From Sinorhizobium sp. A49 (GTDB taxonomy: Bacteria > Pseudomonadota > Alphaproteobacteria > Rhizobiales > Rhizobiaceae): a DNA stretch of 64,000 nt. The stretch is taken from NCBI RefSeq assembly GCF_002002725.1, contig NZ_MUNW01000063.1, positions 186,001 through 250,000 of the forward strand. The letters are read 5' to 3'. The notes beneath the pieces are model-generated. The model did not search any database. It was not told the origin of the DNA and worked only from the letters and a program-made list of their open reading frames with translations. Below are positions 17,022-26,453 of the stretch, piece after piece; the first letter of the stretch is position 1, and each line of letters opens with the position of its first letter. The position numbers and the translations under genes are program-made.

Positions 17022-18584
17022 ATGGTGGAAGAAGGCAAGCTCTTTATCGGCGCCAGCCGCAAGCCGGACGATACGATCAACAAAGGCGAATATCTCGAGC
17101 TGAAATTCGGCAACCGCCACGGGCTCATCACCGGCGCCACCGGCACCGGCAAGACCATCACCCTGCAGGTCCTTGCCGAAGGGTTTTCTAACGCCGGCGT
17201 TCCGGTGTTCTGCGCCGACGTCAAGGGCGACCTCTCGGGCATCGGCGCGATCGGCGAGACCAAGGACTTCATCCTCAAGCGCGCCGAACAGATCGGCCTG
17301 TCGACCAATCCCTACGAATTCCAGGAATTCCCCGTGATCTTCTGGGATCTCTATGGGGAAAAGGGCCACCGCGTCCGCACCACCATGTCGGAAATGGGCC
17401 CTCTCCTCCTGTCGCGGCTGATGAACGCAACGGACGCGCAGGAAGGCGTGCTCAACATCGCCTTCAAGATTGCCGACCAGGGCGGCCTGCCGCTGCTCGA
17501 CCTCAAAGACCTGCAGGCGCTGCTCAACTACATGGGCGAGAACGCCACCCAGCTTTCCAACCAGTACGGCTTCATCTCCAAGGCCTCGGTCGGCTCGATC
17601 CAGCGCGAACTTCTGATCCTGGAACAGCAGGGCGCCGAACATTTCTTCGGCGAACCGGCGCTGAAGATCACCGACATCATGCGCACGACCAATGACGGAC
17701 GCGGCGCGATCTCGGTGCTTGCCGCCGACAAGCTGATGATGAACCCGCGTCTCTACGCGACCTTCCTGCTCTGGCTCCTGTCCGAGCTGTTCGAGGAGTT
17801 GCCCGAAGTCGGCGACCCGGAGAAGCCGAAGCTCGTCTTCTTCTTCGACGAGGCACATCTTTTGTTCAACGATGCGCCGAAAGTGCTGACGGAGCGCGTC
17901 GAACAGGTCGTGCGCCTCATCCGCTCCAAGGGCGTCGGCGTCTACTTCGTCACGCAGAACCCACTCGATGTGCCGGAAACGATCCTCGGCCAGCTCGGCA
18001 ACCGCGTCCAGCATGCGCTGCGCGCCTACACGCCACGCGATCAGAAAGCGGTCAAGACCGCCGCCGACACCTTCCGCCCGAACCCGGAATTCGACTGCGC
18101 CACGGTCATTACCAACCTCGGCACCGGCGAGGCGCTGGTCTCCACGCTCGAAGGCAAGGGCGCGCCGTCGATTGTGGAACGCACCCTGGTGCGCCCGCCG
18201 CAATCCCGCGTTGGCCCGCTGACGGCGGAAGAGCGACAGAAGGTCTTGGATGTCAGCCCGGTTCGCGGCCAGTACGACGAAGATTTCGACCGCGAATCGG
18301 CCTACGAAATGCTGACAGCACGCGCCAAGAAGGCGGCAGAAGCGCAACAGCAAGCCGAGCAGCCGCCGGTGGAGGCCAATGCCGGCGGCAGCCGCTGGAC
18401 GCTTCCGGGCTTCGGCGACGACGAGCCTGCGGCACCTGCCGGAAAGCAGGCACGTCCGCGCTCGTCCGGATATCAGCGTGAGACCGTGGTGGAAGCGGCG
18501 ATGAAATCGGTTGCCCGCACCGTTGCGACCCAGGTCGGTCGCGCCCTCGTCCGCGGCATCCTCGGCAGCCTCAGCAGGCGCTAA
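17022..18584 (+). CDS. HerA-like / DUF853 ATPase (YjgR-type)
   Basis: 520-residue FtsK-HerA superfamily ATPase. Walker A is GATGTGKT (about residue 38), Walker B is LVFFFDEAH, and a sensor/arginine-rich region follows (FVTQNPLDVPETILGQLGNRVQHAL). The C-terminal 100 residues are Ala/Gln/Pro-rich and end in a basic tail. This family is annotated as helicase HerA-like or DUF853; its role in vivo is not well established. No NurA nuclease is adjacent, so it is unlikely to be part of a HerA-NurA end-resection pair or a defence island. Confidence 0.88.
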   Translation: MVEEGKLFIGASRKPDDTINKGEYLELKFGNRHGLITGATGTGKTITLQVLAEGFSNAGVPVFCADVKGDLSGIGAIGETKDFILKRAEQIGLSTNPYEFQEFPVIFWDLYGEKGHRVRTTMSEMGPLLLSRLMNATDAQEGVLNIAFKIADQGGLPLLDLKDLQALLNYMGENATQLSNQYGFISKASVGSIQRELLILEQQGAEHFFGEPALKITDIMRTTNDGRGAISVLAADKLMMNPRLYATFLLWLLSELFEELPEVGDPEKPKLVFFFDEAHLLFNDAPKVLTERVEQVVRLIRSKGVGVYFVTQNPLDVPETILGQLGNRVQHALRAYTPRDQKAVKTAADTFRPNPEFDCATVITNLGTGEALVSTLEGKGAPSIVERTLVRPPQSRVGPLTAEERQKVLDVSPVRGQYDEDFDRESAYEMLTARAKKAAEAQQQAEQPPVEANAGGSRWTLPGFGDDEPAAPAGKQARPRSSGYQRETVVEAAMKSVARTVATQVGRALVRGILGSLSRR

Positions 18585-18625
18585 CGGCTAACATCGTCGG
18601 CCAAGACGACACGAATTACTATATT

Positions 18626-18659
18626 GGCACGCCCTGATCCGCCCGGACCAGGGCGTGCC
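18626..18659 (+). terminator. Hairpin between HerA-like gene and yjdM
   Basis: Perfect 11-bp stem GGCACGCCCTG / CAGGGCGTGCC with a 12-nt loop, 42 bp after the HerA-like stop and 22 bp before the yjdM start. There is no T-tract; it may terminate or may structure the yjdM leader. Confidence 0.5.
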
Positions 18660-18681
18660 CGCATCTTGAAAGGAACAGTCC

Positions 18682-18894
18682 ATGGACGTGAAAGATTCGA
18701 ACGGCGCCATCCTCAACGACGGCGACAACGTCACCCTGATCAAGGACCTGAAGGTCAAGGGCACGTCAACCACACTGAAGCGCGGCACGGTGGTCAAGGG
18801 CATCCGGCTGACCGACAATCCCGACGAAGTCGAGTGCCGGGTCGAAAAGATCAAGGGCCTGGTGCTGCGCACCGAATTCCTGAAGAAGGCCTGA
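18682..18894 (+). CDS. YjdM/PhnA C-terminal-domain protein
   Basis: 70-residue protein matching the SH3-like C-terminal domain of YjdM (formerly PhnA): VKDSNGAILNDGDNVTLIKD, LKVKG, LKRGTVVKGIRLTDN and CRVEKIKGLVLRTEFLKK. The N-terminal zinc ribbon of full-length YjdM (about 110 residues) is absent, a common short form. Despite the old name it is not part of a phosphonate cluster here. AAGGAA precedes the start. Confidence 0.87.
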   Translation: MDVKDSNGAILNDGDNVTLIKDLKVKGTSTTLKRGTVVKGIRLTDNPDEVECRVEKIKGLVLRTEFLKKA

Positions 18895-18944
18895 CACTGT
18901 CGCAGGCATGTTCGGGAAACGGCGCGCGCTCCCTGCACGTCACT

Positions 18945-18995
18945 CAAAAACAACGAAGCCCGGCGGGAACCAACCCGCCGGGCTTTGTTGTTTTC
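18945..18995. terminator. Bidirectional terminator between yjdM and ohr
   Basis: Stem AAGCCCGGCGGG / CCCGCCGGGCTT with loop AACCAA, flanked by AAAACAAC and GTTGTTTT so it can work for both convergent genes. Confidence 0.92.
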
Positions 18996-19012
18996 TCAGC
19001 GAAACGAGGGCT

Positions 19013-19435
19013 TCAGGCGACCGTCAGCTTGACGTCGATATTGCCCTTGGTGGCGTGGCTGTAGGGGCAAACGATATGTGCCTTCTGGACGAGGTCTTCG
19101 AGCACGGCCTTGTCGACGCCCGGCGAAGAAATTTCCAGCGCAGCGTCGATGCCGAAGCCGGTGCCGTCTTCGCGCGGGCCGATGCCGACCGTGCCCGTCA
19201 CCGTGGTGTCTTCGGGAAGCTTTACCTTCTCCTTGCCGGCGACGAACTTGAGCGCGCCGAGGAAGCAGGCGGAATAGCCGGCAGCAAAGAGTTGCTCAGG
19301 ATTGGTGCCGCGGGCTCCGTCGCCGCCCAATTCCTTCGGCACGGTCAGCGTGACGTCGAGAACACCATCGGCGCTCTTGGCCTGGCCGGCGCGGCCACCG
19401 GTTGCGGATGCAGTGGTACGATAGAGAATGGGCAT
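19013..19435 (-). CDS. ohr: Organic hydroperoxide resistance protein
   Basis: OsmC/Ohr-family thiol peroxidase, 140 residues, reducing organic and fatty-acid hydroperoxides. The two catalytic cysteines are in [13 protein letters not shown] and [10 protein letters not shown], and the active-site Arg/Glu region is [16 protein letters not shown]. The start at 19435 is preceded by AAGGAG; the longer in-frame extension reads into the operator. Divergent from the MarR-type repressor ohrR, with a palindromic operator between them. Confidence 0.95.
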   Translation of the reverse strand: MPILYRTTASATGGRAGQAKSADGVLDVTLTVPKELGGDGARGTNPEQLFAAGYSACFLGALKFVAGKEKVKLPEDTTVTGTVGIGPREDGTGFGIDAALEISSPGVDKAVLEDLVQKAHIVCPYSHATKGNIDVKLTVA

Positions 19436-19480
19436 TGGCAGGGTCTCCTTTGCGTTTTCGATGTCGATGCGAATTACATA

Positions 19481-19516
19481 TTGCAAAATTAAATTGTACG
19501 CAAATTAATTTTGCAA
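19481..19516. promoter_or_regulatory. OhrR operator
   Basis: Perfect 12-bp inverted repeat TTGCAAAATTAA / TTAATTTTGCAA around a 12-bp spacer (ATTGTACGCAAA), centred between ohr and ohrR. The AT-rich dyad and location are typical of OhrR boxes, which overlap both divergent promoters and are released when OhrR is oxidised by peroxide. Confidence 0.78.
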
Positions 19517-19552
19517 ATTGCATTTTCGGACCAAATTTGCGACAATACGGCT

Positions 19553-20029
19553 ATGACGACGAAAGCGGCACAATTCGAAGCGATCCCCGACGAAGCGCTG
19601 ACGCTCGGCAAACAGCTCTGTTTCGCCGTCTATTCTGCCGCCCACGCCTTCACGCGCGCGTACAAGCCGCTGCTGGATCGTTTCGGTCTCACCTACCCGC
19701 AATATCTCGTGCTGCTGGCGCTCTGGCAACAGGACGGGATGACGGTCAAGCGGATCGGCGAGGAGATCGGGCTGGATTCGGGAACACTGTCCCCTCTCCT
19801 CAAACGGCTGGAGGCGGCAGGGTATGTCGGTCGCCAACGGGATCCTGGCGACGAACGGCAGGTGATCGTCAGCCTGACGGACAAGGGCCGAGACCTCAAG
19901 ACGGAGGCCTTCGGTATCCTGGCGGATATCGGCAAGGTATCGGGTTGTAGCCTGGAGGAAGCCGGTGAAATCAGGGAAACTCTGCATCAGTTGACGCGGC
20001 GTCTGTCATCCGGCGAGAGCGAAAACTGA
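19553..20029 (+). CDS. ohrR: MarR-family organic-peroxide sensor OhrR
   Basis: 158-residue MarR-type repressor. The sensing cysteine is Cys23 in GKQLCFAVYSAAHAF, and a second Cys near residue 131 (KVSGCSLEEAG) indicates the 2-Cys class that forms an intersubunit disulfide on oxidation. The winged HTH covers QDGMTVKRIGEEIGLDSGTL and SPLLKRLEAAGYVGR, with the wing in RQRDPGDERQVIVSLT. It presumably represses ohr and itself through the palindrome at 19481-19516. Confidence 0.94.
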   Translation: MTTKAAQFEAIPDEALTLGKQLCFAVYSAAHAFTRAYKPLLDRFGLTYPQYLVLLALWQQDGMTVKRIGEEIGLDSGTLSPLLKRLEAAGYVGRQRDPGDERQVIVSLTDKGRDLKTEAFGILADIGKVSGCSLEEAGEIRETLHQLTRRLSSGESEN

Positions 20030-20120
20030 TCGTCGCCGTCGCGGATCGGCGCAACGTCTAAACTCAAGCCTTGAGAAGCTTGCAGATCGTGGGGCCCAGT
20101 CTGCGTGTGCGGCACAAAAC

Positions 20121-20146
20121 CCGGGTGCCGCAAGTGGGGCACCCGG
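20121..20146 (-). terminator. Terminator of L,D-transpeptidase gene
   Basis: Perfect 9-bp stem CCGGGTGCC / GGCACCCGG with an 8-nt loop; on the minus strand it is followed by GTTTTGTG. It lies between ohrR and the transpeptidase gene, which are convergent. Confidence 0.65.
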
Positions 20147-20177
20147 AATACTTGAAGCCCATCGCCGCAAACGTGGA

Positions 20178-20966
20178 TCAGACGACGAGGATCGGCGCCT
20201 TGCCGCGCACGCGATCGTAGAGATCCATGACATCCTGGTTGAGCATGCGCACGCAGCCGGACGACACGGCCTTGCCGATCGACTGCCATTCAGGCGAGCC
20301 ATGCACGCGATAAAGCGTGTCCTGCCCGTTCTGGAAGATGTACAGCGCGCGGGCACCCAGCGGGTTGTTGACGCCCGGCGCCATGCCGCCGTTGCTGGCG
20401 GAGAATTTCGCCAGTTGCGGCTGACGGGCGATCATCGAATCGGGCGGCGTCCAGCGCGGCCACTTGGCCTTCCACTGGATGACGCCGCGACCGTTCCAGG
20501 CAAAGCCCTCCCGACCGAGACCGACGCCATAGCGCAGCGCGCTGCCACCCGGCTGGATGAGATAAAGGAACCGGTCGCCGGTATCGACGACAATGGTGCC
20601 CGGACGCTCGCCGAAGGGGTCGCTGACTTCCTGCCGATAGAAACGTGCGTCGATCTGGCGGTAGGGCACAGCCGGAATCTGGTAGCCGCCATCGTCGACC
20701 GCGGCGTAGATGTCGCCATAATAGGCGCTCTGTGGCGGCAGGCCGGTCGGCTGCGGGCCTTCGCTGATCGGGCCCTCCAGAATGCCCTCGGCACGCGGAT
20801 CGACCCAACGCCCCTCGAGAGCAGGATTGCGGAACACCGGCGCGGTTTCCTGACGGAAGCGGTCGGTGTTCATCGAGGACGTACAGCTTGCAAGACCTGC
20901 CGAGGCAAGCGCGATACCGGATGTACGGAGGAACTGGCGGCGGGAAAAAATGACTGAAGAGGACAT
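20178..20966 (-). CDS. L,D-transpeptidase (YkuD domain), Tat-type lipoprotein signal
   Basis: 262-residue cell-wall enzyme. The N-terminus SRRQFLRTSGIALASAG is a twin-arginine signal, and the following GLASC resembles a lipobox, suggesting a Tat-exported lipoprotein. The C-terminal YkuD domain has the catalytic motif HGSPEWQSIGKAVSSGCVRM, with the conserved His and the nucleophile Cys in SSGCVRM (about residue 237). Such enzymes make 3-3 peptidoglycan cross-links or anchor proteins to peptidoglycan, both common in Rhizobiales. It stands alone. Confidence 0.92.
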   Translation of the reverse strand: MSSSVIFSRRQFLRTSGIALASAGLASCTSSMNTDRFRQETAPVFRNPALEGRWVDPRAEGILEGPISEGPQPTGLPPQSAYYGDIYAAVDDGGYQIPAVPYRQIDARFYRQEVSDPFGERPGTIVVDTGDRFLYLIQPGGSALRYGVGLGREGFAWNGRGVIQWKAKWPRWTPPDSMIARQPQLAKFSASNGGMAPGVNNPLGARALYIFQNGQDTLYRVHGSPEWQSIGKAVSSGCVRMLNQDVMDLYDRVRGKAPILVV

Positions 20967-21147
20967 CGAACTCTGAAAGGCTTGAGTGCGGCGACGAACT
21001 GGAGTGCTGCACGAAATTGATTAACGAAGCGATTCGCGCAGACCCGCCCAATTTAAGAATGCTGGCATCTACGGCTGGAACGAGGCTTGTGTCAGCAAAC
21101 ATCGGATCACGTTTCCGATGGCGTCACGGCATGTGCAACGGCGCGGA

Positions 21148-23481
21148 TCAGAGAGCGTCGGCCGTCATGGCGGGCTGGCGAAGCAATGCCTCAAACTCCG
21201 CCGATGCCAGTGGGCGGCTGAAGAAATAGCCCTGGATCTCGTCGCAACCGCTGTGGCGCAAGAACTCTACCTGCGCCTGGGTCTCGACCCCTTCGGCAAT
21301 CACCCTGAGGCCGAGATTTTGCGCCAGCGATATGATCGCCGCAGTAATGGCCTTGTCATCGACATCGGCGGGGATGTCCTCGACGAAGGAACGATCGATC
21401 TTCAGACGACGCACGGGAAACCGCTTCAACGCACTGAGGCTTGAATATCCTGTGCCGAAATCGTCGATCGCCAGATGCACGCCGATTGCCTCAAGCTCGT
21501 GCATGGTCGCCAATGCACCCGGAACATCCTGCATGATCAGGCTCTCCGTCAGTTCCAATTCCAGGAACCGCGGATCGAGGCCGACCTCGGCGAGAACGGC
21601 GGCGACATGTGCCGCCCAGTTTCGCTCGCGGAACTGCCGTGCGGAAACGTTGACGCTGACGATCAGCAACGGCAGCCCGTCGTCATGCCAGGCTTTGCAT
21701 TGACGGCAAGCGGCGCGCAGCACCCAATCGCCGATCGGCACGATCAGCCCGGTCTCCTCCGCCAGCGGAATGAAATCGCCTGGCGAAATCATGCCGCGCT
21801 CGGGATGCCGCCAGCGAAGCAGCGCTTCGGCGGCAAAGACCCGACCGGTCTCGAGATTTACCTGCGGCTGGAAATGCAGCAGAAACTCGTCCCGCGCGAT
21901 CGCCTGGCGCAGCTCCGCTTGTTTCAGCAGTTTCTCATGGGCCTTGTCTGCCATCTCCTCGGTAAAGACCTGCAGGTTGTTGCGGCCGAGCTCCTTGGCT
22001 CGATACATCGCCATATCGGCGTTGGCGAGCAACTCGCCGACGGTCTTTCCCTGGTTGGGGAAGCAGGCAACGCCCATGCTGCAGGAGACCTGCAATCCGC
22101 GGCCATTGATCTGCATGGGAGCAGCGATTGCGGCCCTGATATCCTCAAGGCGTGCGAGCACGACATCCCGCTCGCAGGGCAGGCCATTCAGAAGAAGAAT
22201 GAACTCGTCGCCACCGACACGCACCACCATGTCGGACTTGCGCACCGATGCACGCATACGCGTGGCCGTCACCTTGAGCAGTTCGTCGCCCGCCGCATGG
22301 CCCAGCGTGTCGTTGACGAGCTTGAAGTTGTCGAGGTCGAGGAAGGCAAGCACCGCCCACTGCCCCGTCCCGCGTAGCGCTTCAAGCGCTTCGGCAACCT
22401 GCTCTTCGAACAGCGCCCGGTTGGGCAATCCGGTCAGCGCGTCATGGTGAGCCATGAAGCTGATGCGGTCTTCAGCCTGCTTGCGCTCGATCGCAATGCC
22501 CGCCAGATGAGCGGCCATGGCGATCAGCTCCTTCTGCCGCTCGTCGGGAACGCACACGGCCTCGGAATAGAGGGCAAAGGTGCCGAGCACCTTTCGCTCG
22601 CGGGAATGGATCGGCGTCGACCAGCAGGCCCGGAATTCGTAGGGCCGGACGATCTCGCGGTAATCCTCCCACAGGGGATCGTCGAAGATATCGGCAACGA
22701 TCACCTGTTCTCCGCGCCAGGCGGCCGTGCCGCAGGAACCGGCTTTCGGCCCGATCTCCACACCGTGGATCATGCCGCAATAGGCCTCGTCCAGGTTCGG
22801 TGCGGCTCCATGCAGCAAGCGGTGGCCATCGCTCGACAGCATGAGGATCGAACCTCGGATGCGCGGCACCAGAGCCTCGATCAACAGGATCAGTTCGCGG
22901 AAAAACTCGTCGAGCGGCCGACCATTGGCGATCATCTCCAGCAGATGCGCCTGCCCTTCAAGCAAGCGTTCTGCCGCTTTTCGGTCGGAGATGTCGCGCG
23001 ACACGCCGACGATGCCGACGATCTTGCCGCTCTTGTTGCGCAACGGCACCTTGGAGGTCATCAGCCAGCGATCGCGGCCCTTGGTGACCATCGCACGCTC
23101 TTCGATCCCAAAGATCGGCTCGCCCGTTTCGATCACCCGGCGTTCCACCTCGGCGATGGCCATGGCCAAATGCTGCGGATGCAGATCGAAATCGGTCTTG
23201 CCGATGATGTCGCGAAGCGATTCCAAGCCGTTGTCGGCGACAGTCACCTGGTTGGCAATGAGGAAACGGCCGTCGGTATCCTTGGCGTAGATGTAATCCG
23301 GCACATGGTTGATGATCGTTTCCAGCCAATAGTGCCGGTCGGCAATATCGGGGTCGGCGGGAAAGATCCGGCCCATCTCTTCGGCCAGACGTGTGCTCGC
23401 GTCCATCAGACGGCGCGTATTCTCGTTGCCGCCCGCATTGAGGGCAGCATAACGCGGATTGCGGGAGGTGTTCTTCGCCAA
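21148..23481 (-). CDS. PAS-GAF-GGDEF-EAL cyclic-di-GMP signalling protein
   Basis: About 777 residues. A PAS domain (HYWLETIINHVPDYIYAKD, about 45-165) is followed by GAF (about 175-330, with GSCGTAAWRGEQVIVADI), a GGDEF domain with intact RVGGDEFILLL and an upstream RKSD I-site, and an EAL domain with AAEALLRW, ELTESLIM, AIDDFGTGYSSL and VIAEGVETQAQ. Both catalytic halves look functional, so it may make or break c-di-GMP depending on the sensor. No transmembrane segment is seen. I choose a TTG start at 23481 because GGAGG lies 6 bp upstream; an ATG at 23406 is the alternative. Confidence 0.88.
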   Translation of the reverse strand: MAKNTSRNPRYAALNAGGNENTRRLMDASTRLAEEMGRIFPADPDIADRHYWLETIINHVPDYIYAKDTDGRFLIANQVTVADNGLESLRDIIGKTDFDLHPQHLAMAIAEVERRVIETGEPIFGIEERAMVTKGRDRWLMTSKVPLRNKSGKIVGIVGVSRDISDRKAAERLLEGQAHLLEMIANGRPLDEFFRELILLIEALVPRIRGSILMLSSDGHRLLHGAAPNLDEAYCGMIHGVEIGPKAGSCGTAAWRGEQVIVADIFDDPLWEDYREIVRPYEFRACWSTPIHSRERKVLGTFALYSEAVCVPDERQKELIAMAAHLAGIAIERKQAEDRISFMAHHDALTGLPNRALFEEQVAEALEALRGTGQWAVLAFLDLDNFKLVNDTLGHAAGDELLKVTATRMRASVRKSDMVVRVGGDEFILLLNGLPCERDVVLARLEDIRAAIAAPMQINGRGLQVSCSMGVACFPNQGKTVGELLANADMAMYRAKELGRNNLQVFTEEMADKAHEKLLKQAELRQAIARDEFLLHFQPQVNLETGRVFAAEALLRWRHPERGMISPGDFIPLAEETGLIVPIGDWVLRAACRQCKAWHDDGLPLLIVSVNVSARQFRERNWAAHVAAVLAEVGLDPRFLELELTESLIMQDVPGALATMHELEAIGVHLAIDDFGTGYSSLSALKRFPVRRLKIDRSFVEDIPADVDDKAITAAIISLAQNLGLRVIAEGVETQAQVEFLRHSGCDEIQGYFFSRPLASAEFEALLRQPAMTADAL

Positions 23482-23612
23482 GCAAGGCCTCCGGAAGCAC
23501 AATGTCGAGATCGTCAGACTTTCCCCAAACCACGATAGGCGGCCAAAGGTTAGCCTTCCCTAAATAAGACAGGAAAAATCGTGCGGAGGTTGCATCTGGC
23601 ACCCAGCATAGC

Positions 23613-23645
23613 CGGAAAGATGGGGCGACGCGAGCCGCCCCATGC
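23613..23645 (-). terminator. Terminator of PepSY gene
   Basis: Perfect 8-bp stem ATGGGGCG / CGCCCCAT with an 8-nt loop, followed on the minus strand by CTTTCC, directly after the stop of the PepSY protein gene. Confidence 0.6.
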
Positions 23646-23649
23646 CAAA

Positions 23650-25026
23650 TCAGGACAGGACCCTGCGCATTGGCGCAAACAGCATCAGCGCCTGGTCCAC
23701 AACGATCATCACGACGATCGCGACACCGGTCAGCGGAAAAGCGAGCCCGAACAGCAGCGCCATCAGCCACAATCCCGCGTAGATGCTACGGCGCGGCGGC
23801 ATCGGCGGCACGCCAATGCGCCCGGCCGGGCGTCGTTTCCACCACATGACGACCGCCGAAACCGATACGAATACGATCGCAAGGCAGGTCGTGAGCATCA
23901 GCAGCTGGTTGAACAGCCCCCATTCCTGCCCCTTGTGGACGTTGATGCTCCACTCGATCGCCTTGCCAAGCGGCGGGTACTGGCCAAAGGCGATATCGAC
24001 CAGCGGCTTGCCGGAGTATTGATCGATATGGATCGTGCGTTCGCGCGAAAGGTCGGCCGGAAAAATGGCTGCGGTGTACACGCCGGTCTCGTCGCCGGGA
24101 ATGGCCAGTTCATAACCCGGCAGCATGCCGGCCTTATCGGCAATCGCCACGGCCCTGTCGATCCCGATGGAGGTGACAGAACCGCCATCCGTGGTCGACA
24201 CGGGCACCGGCGCGTTTTCCACCAGCCACCCGGCCTTGGAGAGCACGTCGGTCGAAACCTTCGTCGAGGTCGGAACGTCATCCCAGAGCTGGGCGGGGTA
24301 ACCGAGGCCGGCCGCCGTCAGCTTGCCATTGACCGTCGAGCCCCAGTAACCGGACCAGAGCAGCCCGGAGAAGGCAAGAAAGACGATCAAAAGCGCCGAG
24401 GCGATGCCCGTGACTGCATGCAAGTCGCGCCAGAACACCCGTCGCGCCGGCGTGCCCCGAACGGTGATCACGCCTCCGGTCTGCTGTCGCGGCCACCAGA
24501 GATAGATGCCTGTAAAGACGAGCAGGATTGCAAAGCCGGCGACGATCTCGATGATGATTTCGACCCTCTTGCCGAAGAAATCCATGCTGTGCAGGTCCTC
24601 GACCACCCGGTTGAACTCCTCGCTCGGGGCGACCATGTCGAGAATGTCGGCGGTATAGGGATCGACATAGACCATCATCCGTCCGGCACCGACGCCCACC
24701 GTCACGCGCGCCGACCGGTCGGCGCCACCAGGCGTGCGATAGGCAACCGCCGCGCTGCCCGGCACCGCCTCGATAGCATTGGCAACGATTGCCGAGGGCT
24801 GAAGCGGCACCTCCCGCACCGGCACGATGTTGCGATAGGCAAACACCGTGTCATCGATCTCGTCGTTGAAAAGATAGAGCCCGCCAGTCACGGCAAGACT
24901 GATCATGAATGGAATGACCAGAAGGCCGGCGAAAAAGTGCCAGCGCCAGATGGCGCGATAGAGCGAAATGCCGCGCTCGGCGACATCAGGCAGTCGCGCG
25001 GTGCCGGGAAAAGATGCAGTCGTCAT
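23650..25026 (-). CDS. PepSY-associated TM-helix protein (possible ferric/siderophore reductase)
   Basis: 458 residues with the PepSY_TM architecture: a first membrane helix (WRWHFFAGLLVIPFMISLAV), a periplasmic PepSY segment, two middle helices (EIIIEIVAGFAILLVFTGIY and VFWRDLHAVTGIASALLIVF), a second periplasmic region and C-terminal helices ending near MLFAPMRRV. Conserved His residues in the first and middle helices could hold haem. Homologues accompany TonB receptors and are thought to reduce ferric siderophores, so an iron or copper role is likely but inferred. Start at 25026 is preceded by GGGGGA. Its neighbour upstream is a DUF2946 protein. Confidence 0.84.
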   Translation of the reverse strand: MTTASFPGTARLPDVAERGISLYRAIWRWHFFAGLLVIPFMISLAVTGGLYLFNDEIDDTVFAYRNIVPVREVPLQPSAIVANAIEAVPGSAAVAYRTPGGADRSARVTVGVGAGRMMVYVDPYTADILDMVAPSEEFNRVVEDLHSMDFFGKRVEIIIEIVAGFAILLVFTGIYLWWPRQQTGGVITVRGTPARRVFWRDLHAVTGIASALLIVFLAFSGLLWSGYWGSTVNGKLTAAGLGYPAQLWDDVPTSTKVSTDVLSKAGWLVENAPVPVSTTDGGSVTSIGIDRAVAIADKAGMLPGYELAIPGDETGVYTAAIFPADLSRERTIHIDQYSGKPLVDIAFGQYPPLGKAIEWSINVHKGQEWGLFNQLLMLTTCLAIVFVSVSAVVMWWKRRPAGRIGVPPMPPRRSIYAGLWLMALLFGLAFPLTGVAIVVMIVVDQALMLFAPMRRVLS

Positions 25027-25183
25027 GGGTGTCCCCCAGGCAAGGGCCGGCATGAAGAGCCAGCGACTTGCCCCTTTGCTGATGTGTGGATGCGGTGGCT
25101 GAGCCGAATCCGGAAGCGACATGCCCACCGAGATACTCTTGGTGTCGGTGTCGCTGCCTGGCGTTCAACCCTTCAGGCGCAGA

Positions 25184-25579
25184 TCAGGCCGGAGATTGAG
25201 GCGGCGCGCGCGGCCCCAGACCGGCCAGCAGGACCGGTCGGGCAAGCAGAAGCTCGGCTGCCTGCAAGGAGCGCGCAAGGATTTCGGGAGGGAGCCGGCG
25301 CTGGTACGCCTGCGGTGTCGGCAGGGCTACGGGTGCGGCGAGGCAGCAGGACTGGCAACCGTGACTTTTGCTACCGCCCTTGCCGTCCGGTTCGTCGTGC
25401 CCGGTCAGGCAGAGGTCAGGAAGCGAGCCATCGGGCAGAACATAGGCTGCCATCCCCGGTGCGACCGGCATGGCAGCGCCTGCAGGCGGCTGGACGAGGA
25501 CGGAAACGACGAACATCAGCGCGCATAAAATGCGCACTGGCAGGTCCATCCTCATCCACGCTTGCCGCGATCGCGCCAC
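25184..25579 (-). CDS. DUF2946-family exported protein
   Basis: 131 residues. A hydrophobic N-terminal segment ([15 protein letters not shown]) acts as signal or anchor, and the hallmark [12 protein letters not shown] Cys cluster follows at about residues 73-84. DUF2946 proteins are small, often copper-linked and usually sit near TonB-dependent receptors or PepSY proteins, as here (157 bp before the PepSY gene, same strand). I use the GTG at 25579, with GGGGG upstream; ATG codons at 25555 and 25549 are alternatives. Confidence 0.72.
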   Translation of the reverse strand: MARSRQAWMRMDLPVRILCALMFVVSVLVQPPAGAAMPVAPGMAAYVLPDGSLPDLCLTGHDEPDGKGGSKSHGCQSCCLAAPVALPTPQAYQRRLPPEILARSLQAAELLLARPVLLAGLGPRAPPQSPA

Positions 25580-25757
25580 TCAAGCCCCCAAATCGTTGCT
25601 GGGATTGCTAGAGCGCGATGGCTCGAAAGACAAGCGGCCAAGGCGCCGCACCGAACGTTTCATCAAAAGATTTCATGCGGGATATCAACGCCTACCGCTT
25701 CTTGTGCGCCCCATGTTTGCCTATGACGGGACAGACACGCGGAGGAGGAAACTGAAC

Positions 25758-26417
25758 ATGCTGACGATCTATGGCGTCTATCGCTCGCGCGCATCGCGCA
25801 ATTACTGGATGGCGGGAGAGCTGGGCATTCCCTTCAAATCCGTTCCCGTGAAGCAGGCGTATCGGCTGGCTGATCCGCTGGCGCACGACGCGCCCATTAA
25901 CACCAGATCGGCAAGCTTTCTCGCCATCAACCCGATGGGCCTGATCCCGGCGATAGAAGACGATGGTCTTGTTCTGACGGAATCCCTTGCCAACAACCTC
26001 TATCTCGCCCGCAAATATGGTGGGCCACTTGCACCAGCCGACATCCGCGAGGAAGGGCTGATGGGCAACTGGACGATGTGGGCGGCCACCGAAGTCGAGC
26101 CGCACGCCGTGCGCATCATTCTCACCTACGACGCCGGCACCGAAAATACAGATGACGGCAAGGCCAAGGTCACGACGGCTGTTACCGCATTGGGCAAGGC
26201 CTTTGCCTTTCTCGAAAACCATCTTGAAGGCCGCGACCATATCGTCGGAGAGCGCTTCACCGTTGCCGACCTCAACCTGGCGGAGGTCTTCCGCTATGCC
26301 ATGAGCCAGACGGAACTGTTCGACCGCCACCCCAAGGTCAAGGCGTGGCTTGGGCGTTGCCAGTCGCGCCCGGCTTTCAAGGCGATGATGAAGGTTCGGT
26401 CGACGGAAGCCGAATAG
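25758..26417 (+). CDS. Glutathione S-transferase family protein
   Basis: 219 residues with an N-terminal thioredoxin-like domain ([20 protein letters not shown], cis-Pro motif in [11 protein letters not shown], then [17 protein letters not shown]) and a C-terminal helical GST domain ([20 protein letters not shown]). It probably conjugates or reduces electrophiles with glutathione. The start is chosen at 25758 after GGAGGAGG. Divergent from the DUF2946 gene; a LysR gene of the GcvA type is convergent downstream. Confidence 0.87.
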   Translation: MLTIYGVYRSRASRNYWMAGELGIPFKSVPVKQAYRLADPLAHDAPINTRSASFLAINPMGLIPAIEDDGLVLTESLANNLYLARKYGGPLAPADIREEGLMGNWTMWAATEVEPHAVRIILTYDAGTENTDDGKAKVTTAVTALGKAFAFLENHLEGRDHIVGERFTVADLNLAEVFRYAMSQTELFDRHPKVKAWLGRCQSRPAFKAMMKVRSTEAE

Positions 26418-26453
26418 GCTTCCGACATCGAACATCGCAACCTTGAAACGGCA

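Noticed and set aside
16881-18353. 490-codon minus-strand frame opposite the HerA-like gene
   Set aside because: Antisense shadow; the plus-strand frame carries Walker motifs and a normal start.
17022-18584. HerA-like ATPase as part of an anti-phage system
   Set aside because: No nuclease, SIR2, NurA or other defence gene is next to it; neighbours are housekeeping.
23581-25611. 676-codon plus-strand frame opposite the PepSY and DUF2946 genes
   Set aside because: Shadow frame rich in Arg/His/Gly without domains; both minus-strand genes are recognisable.
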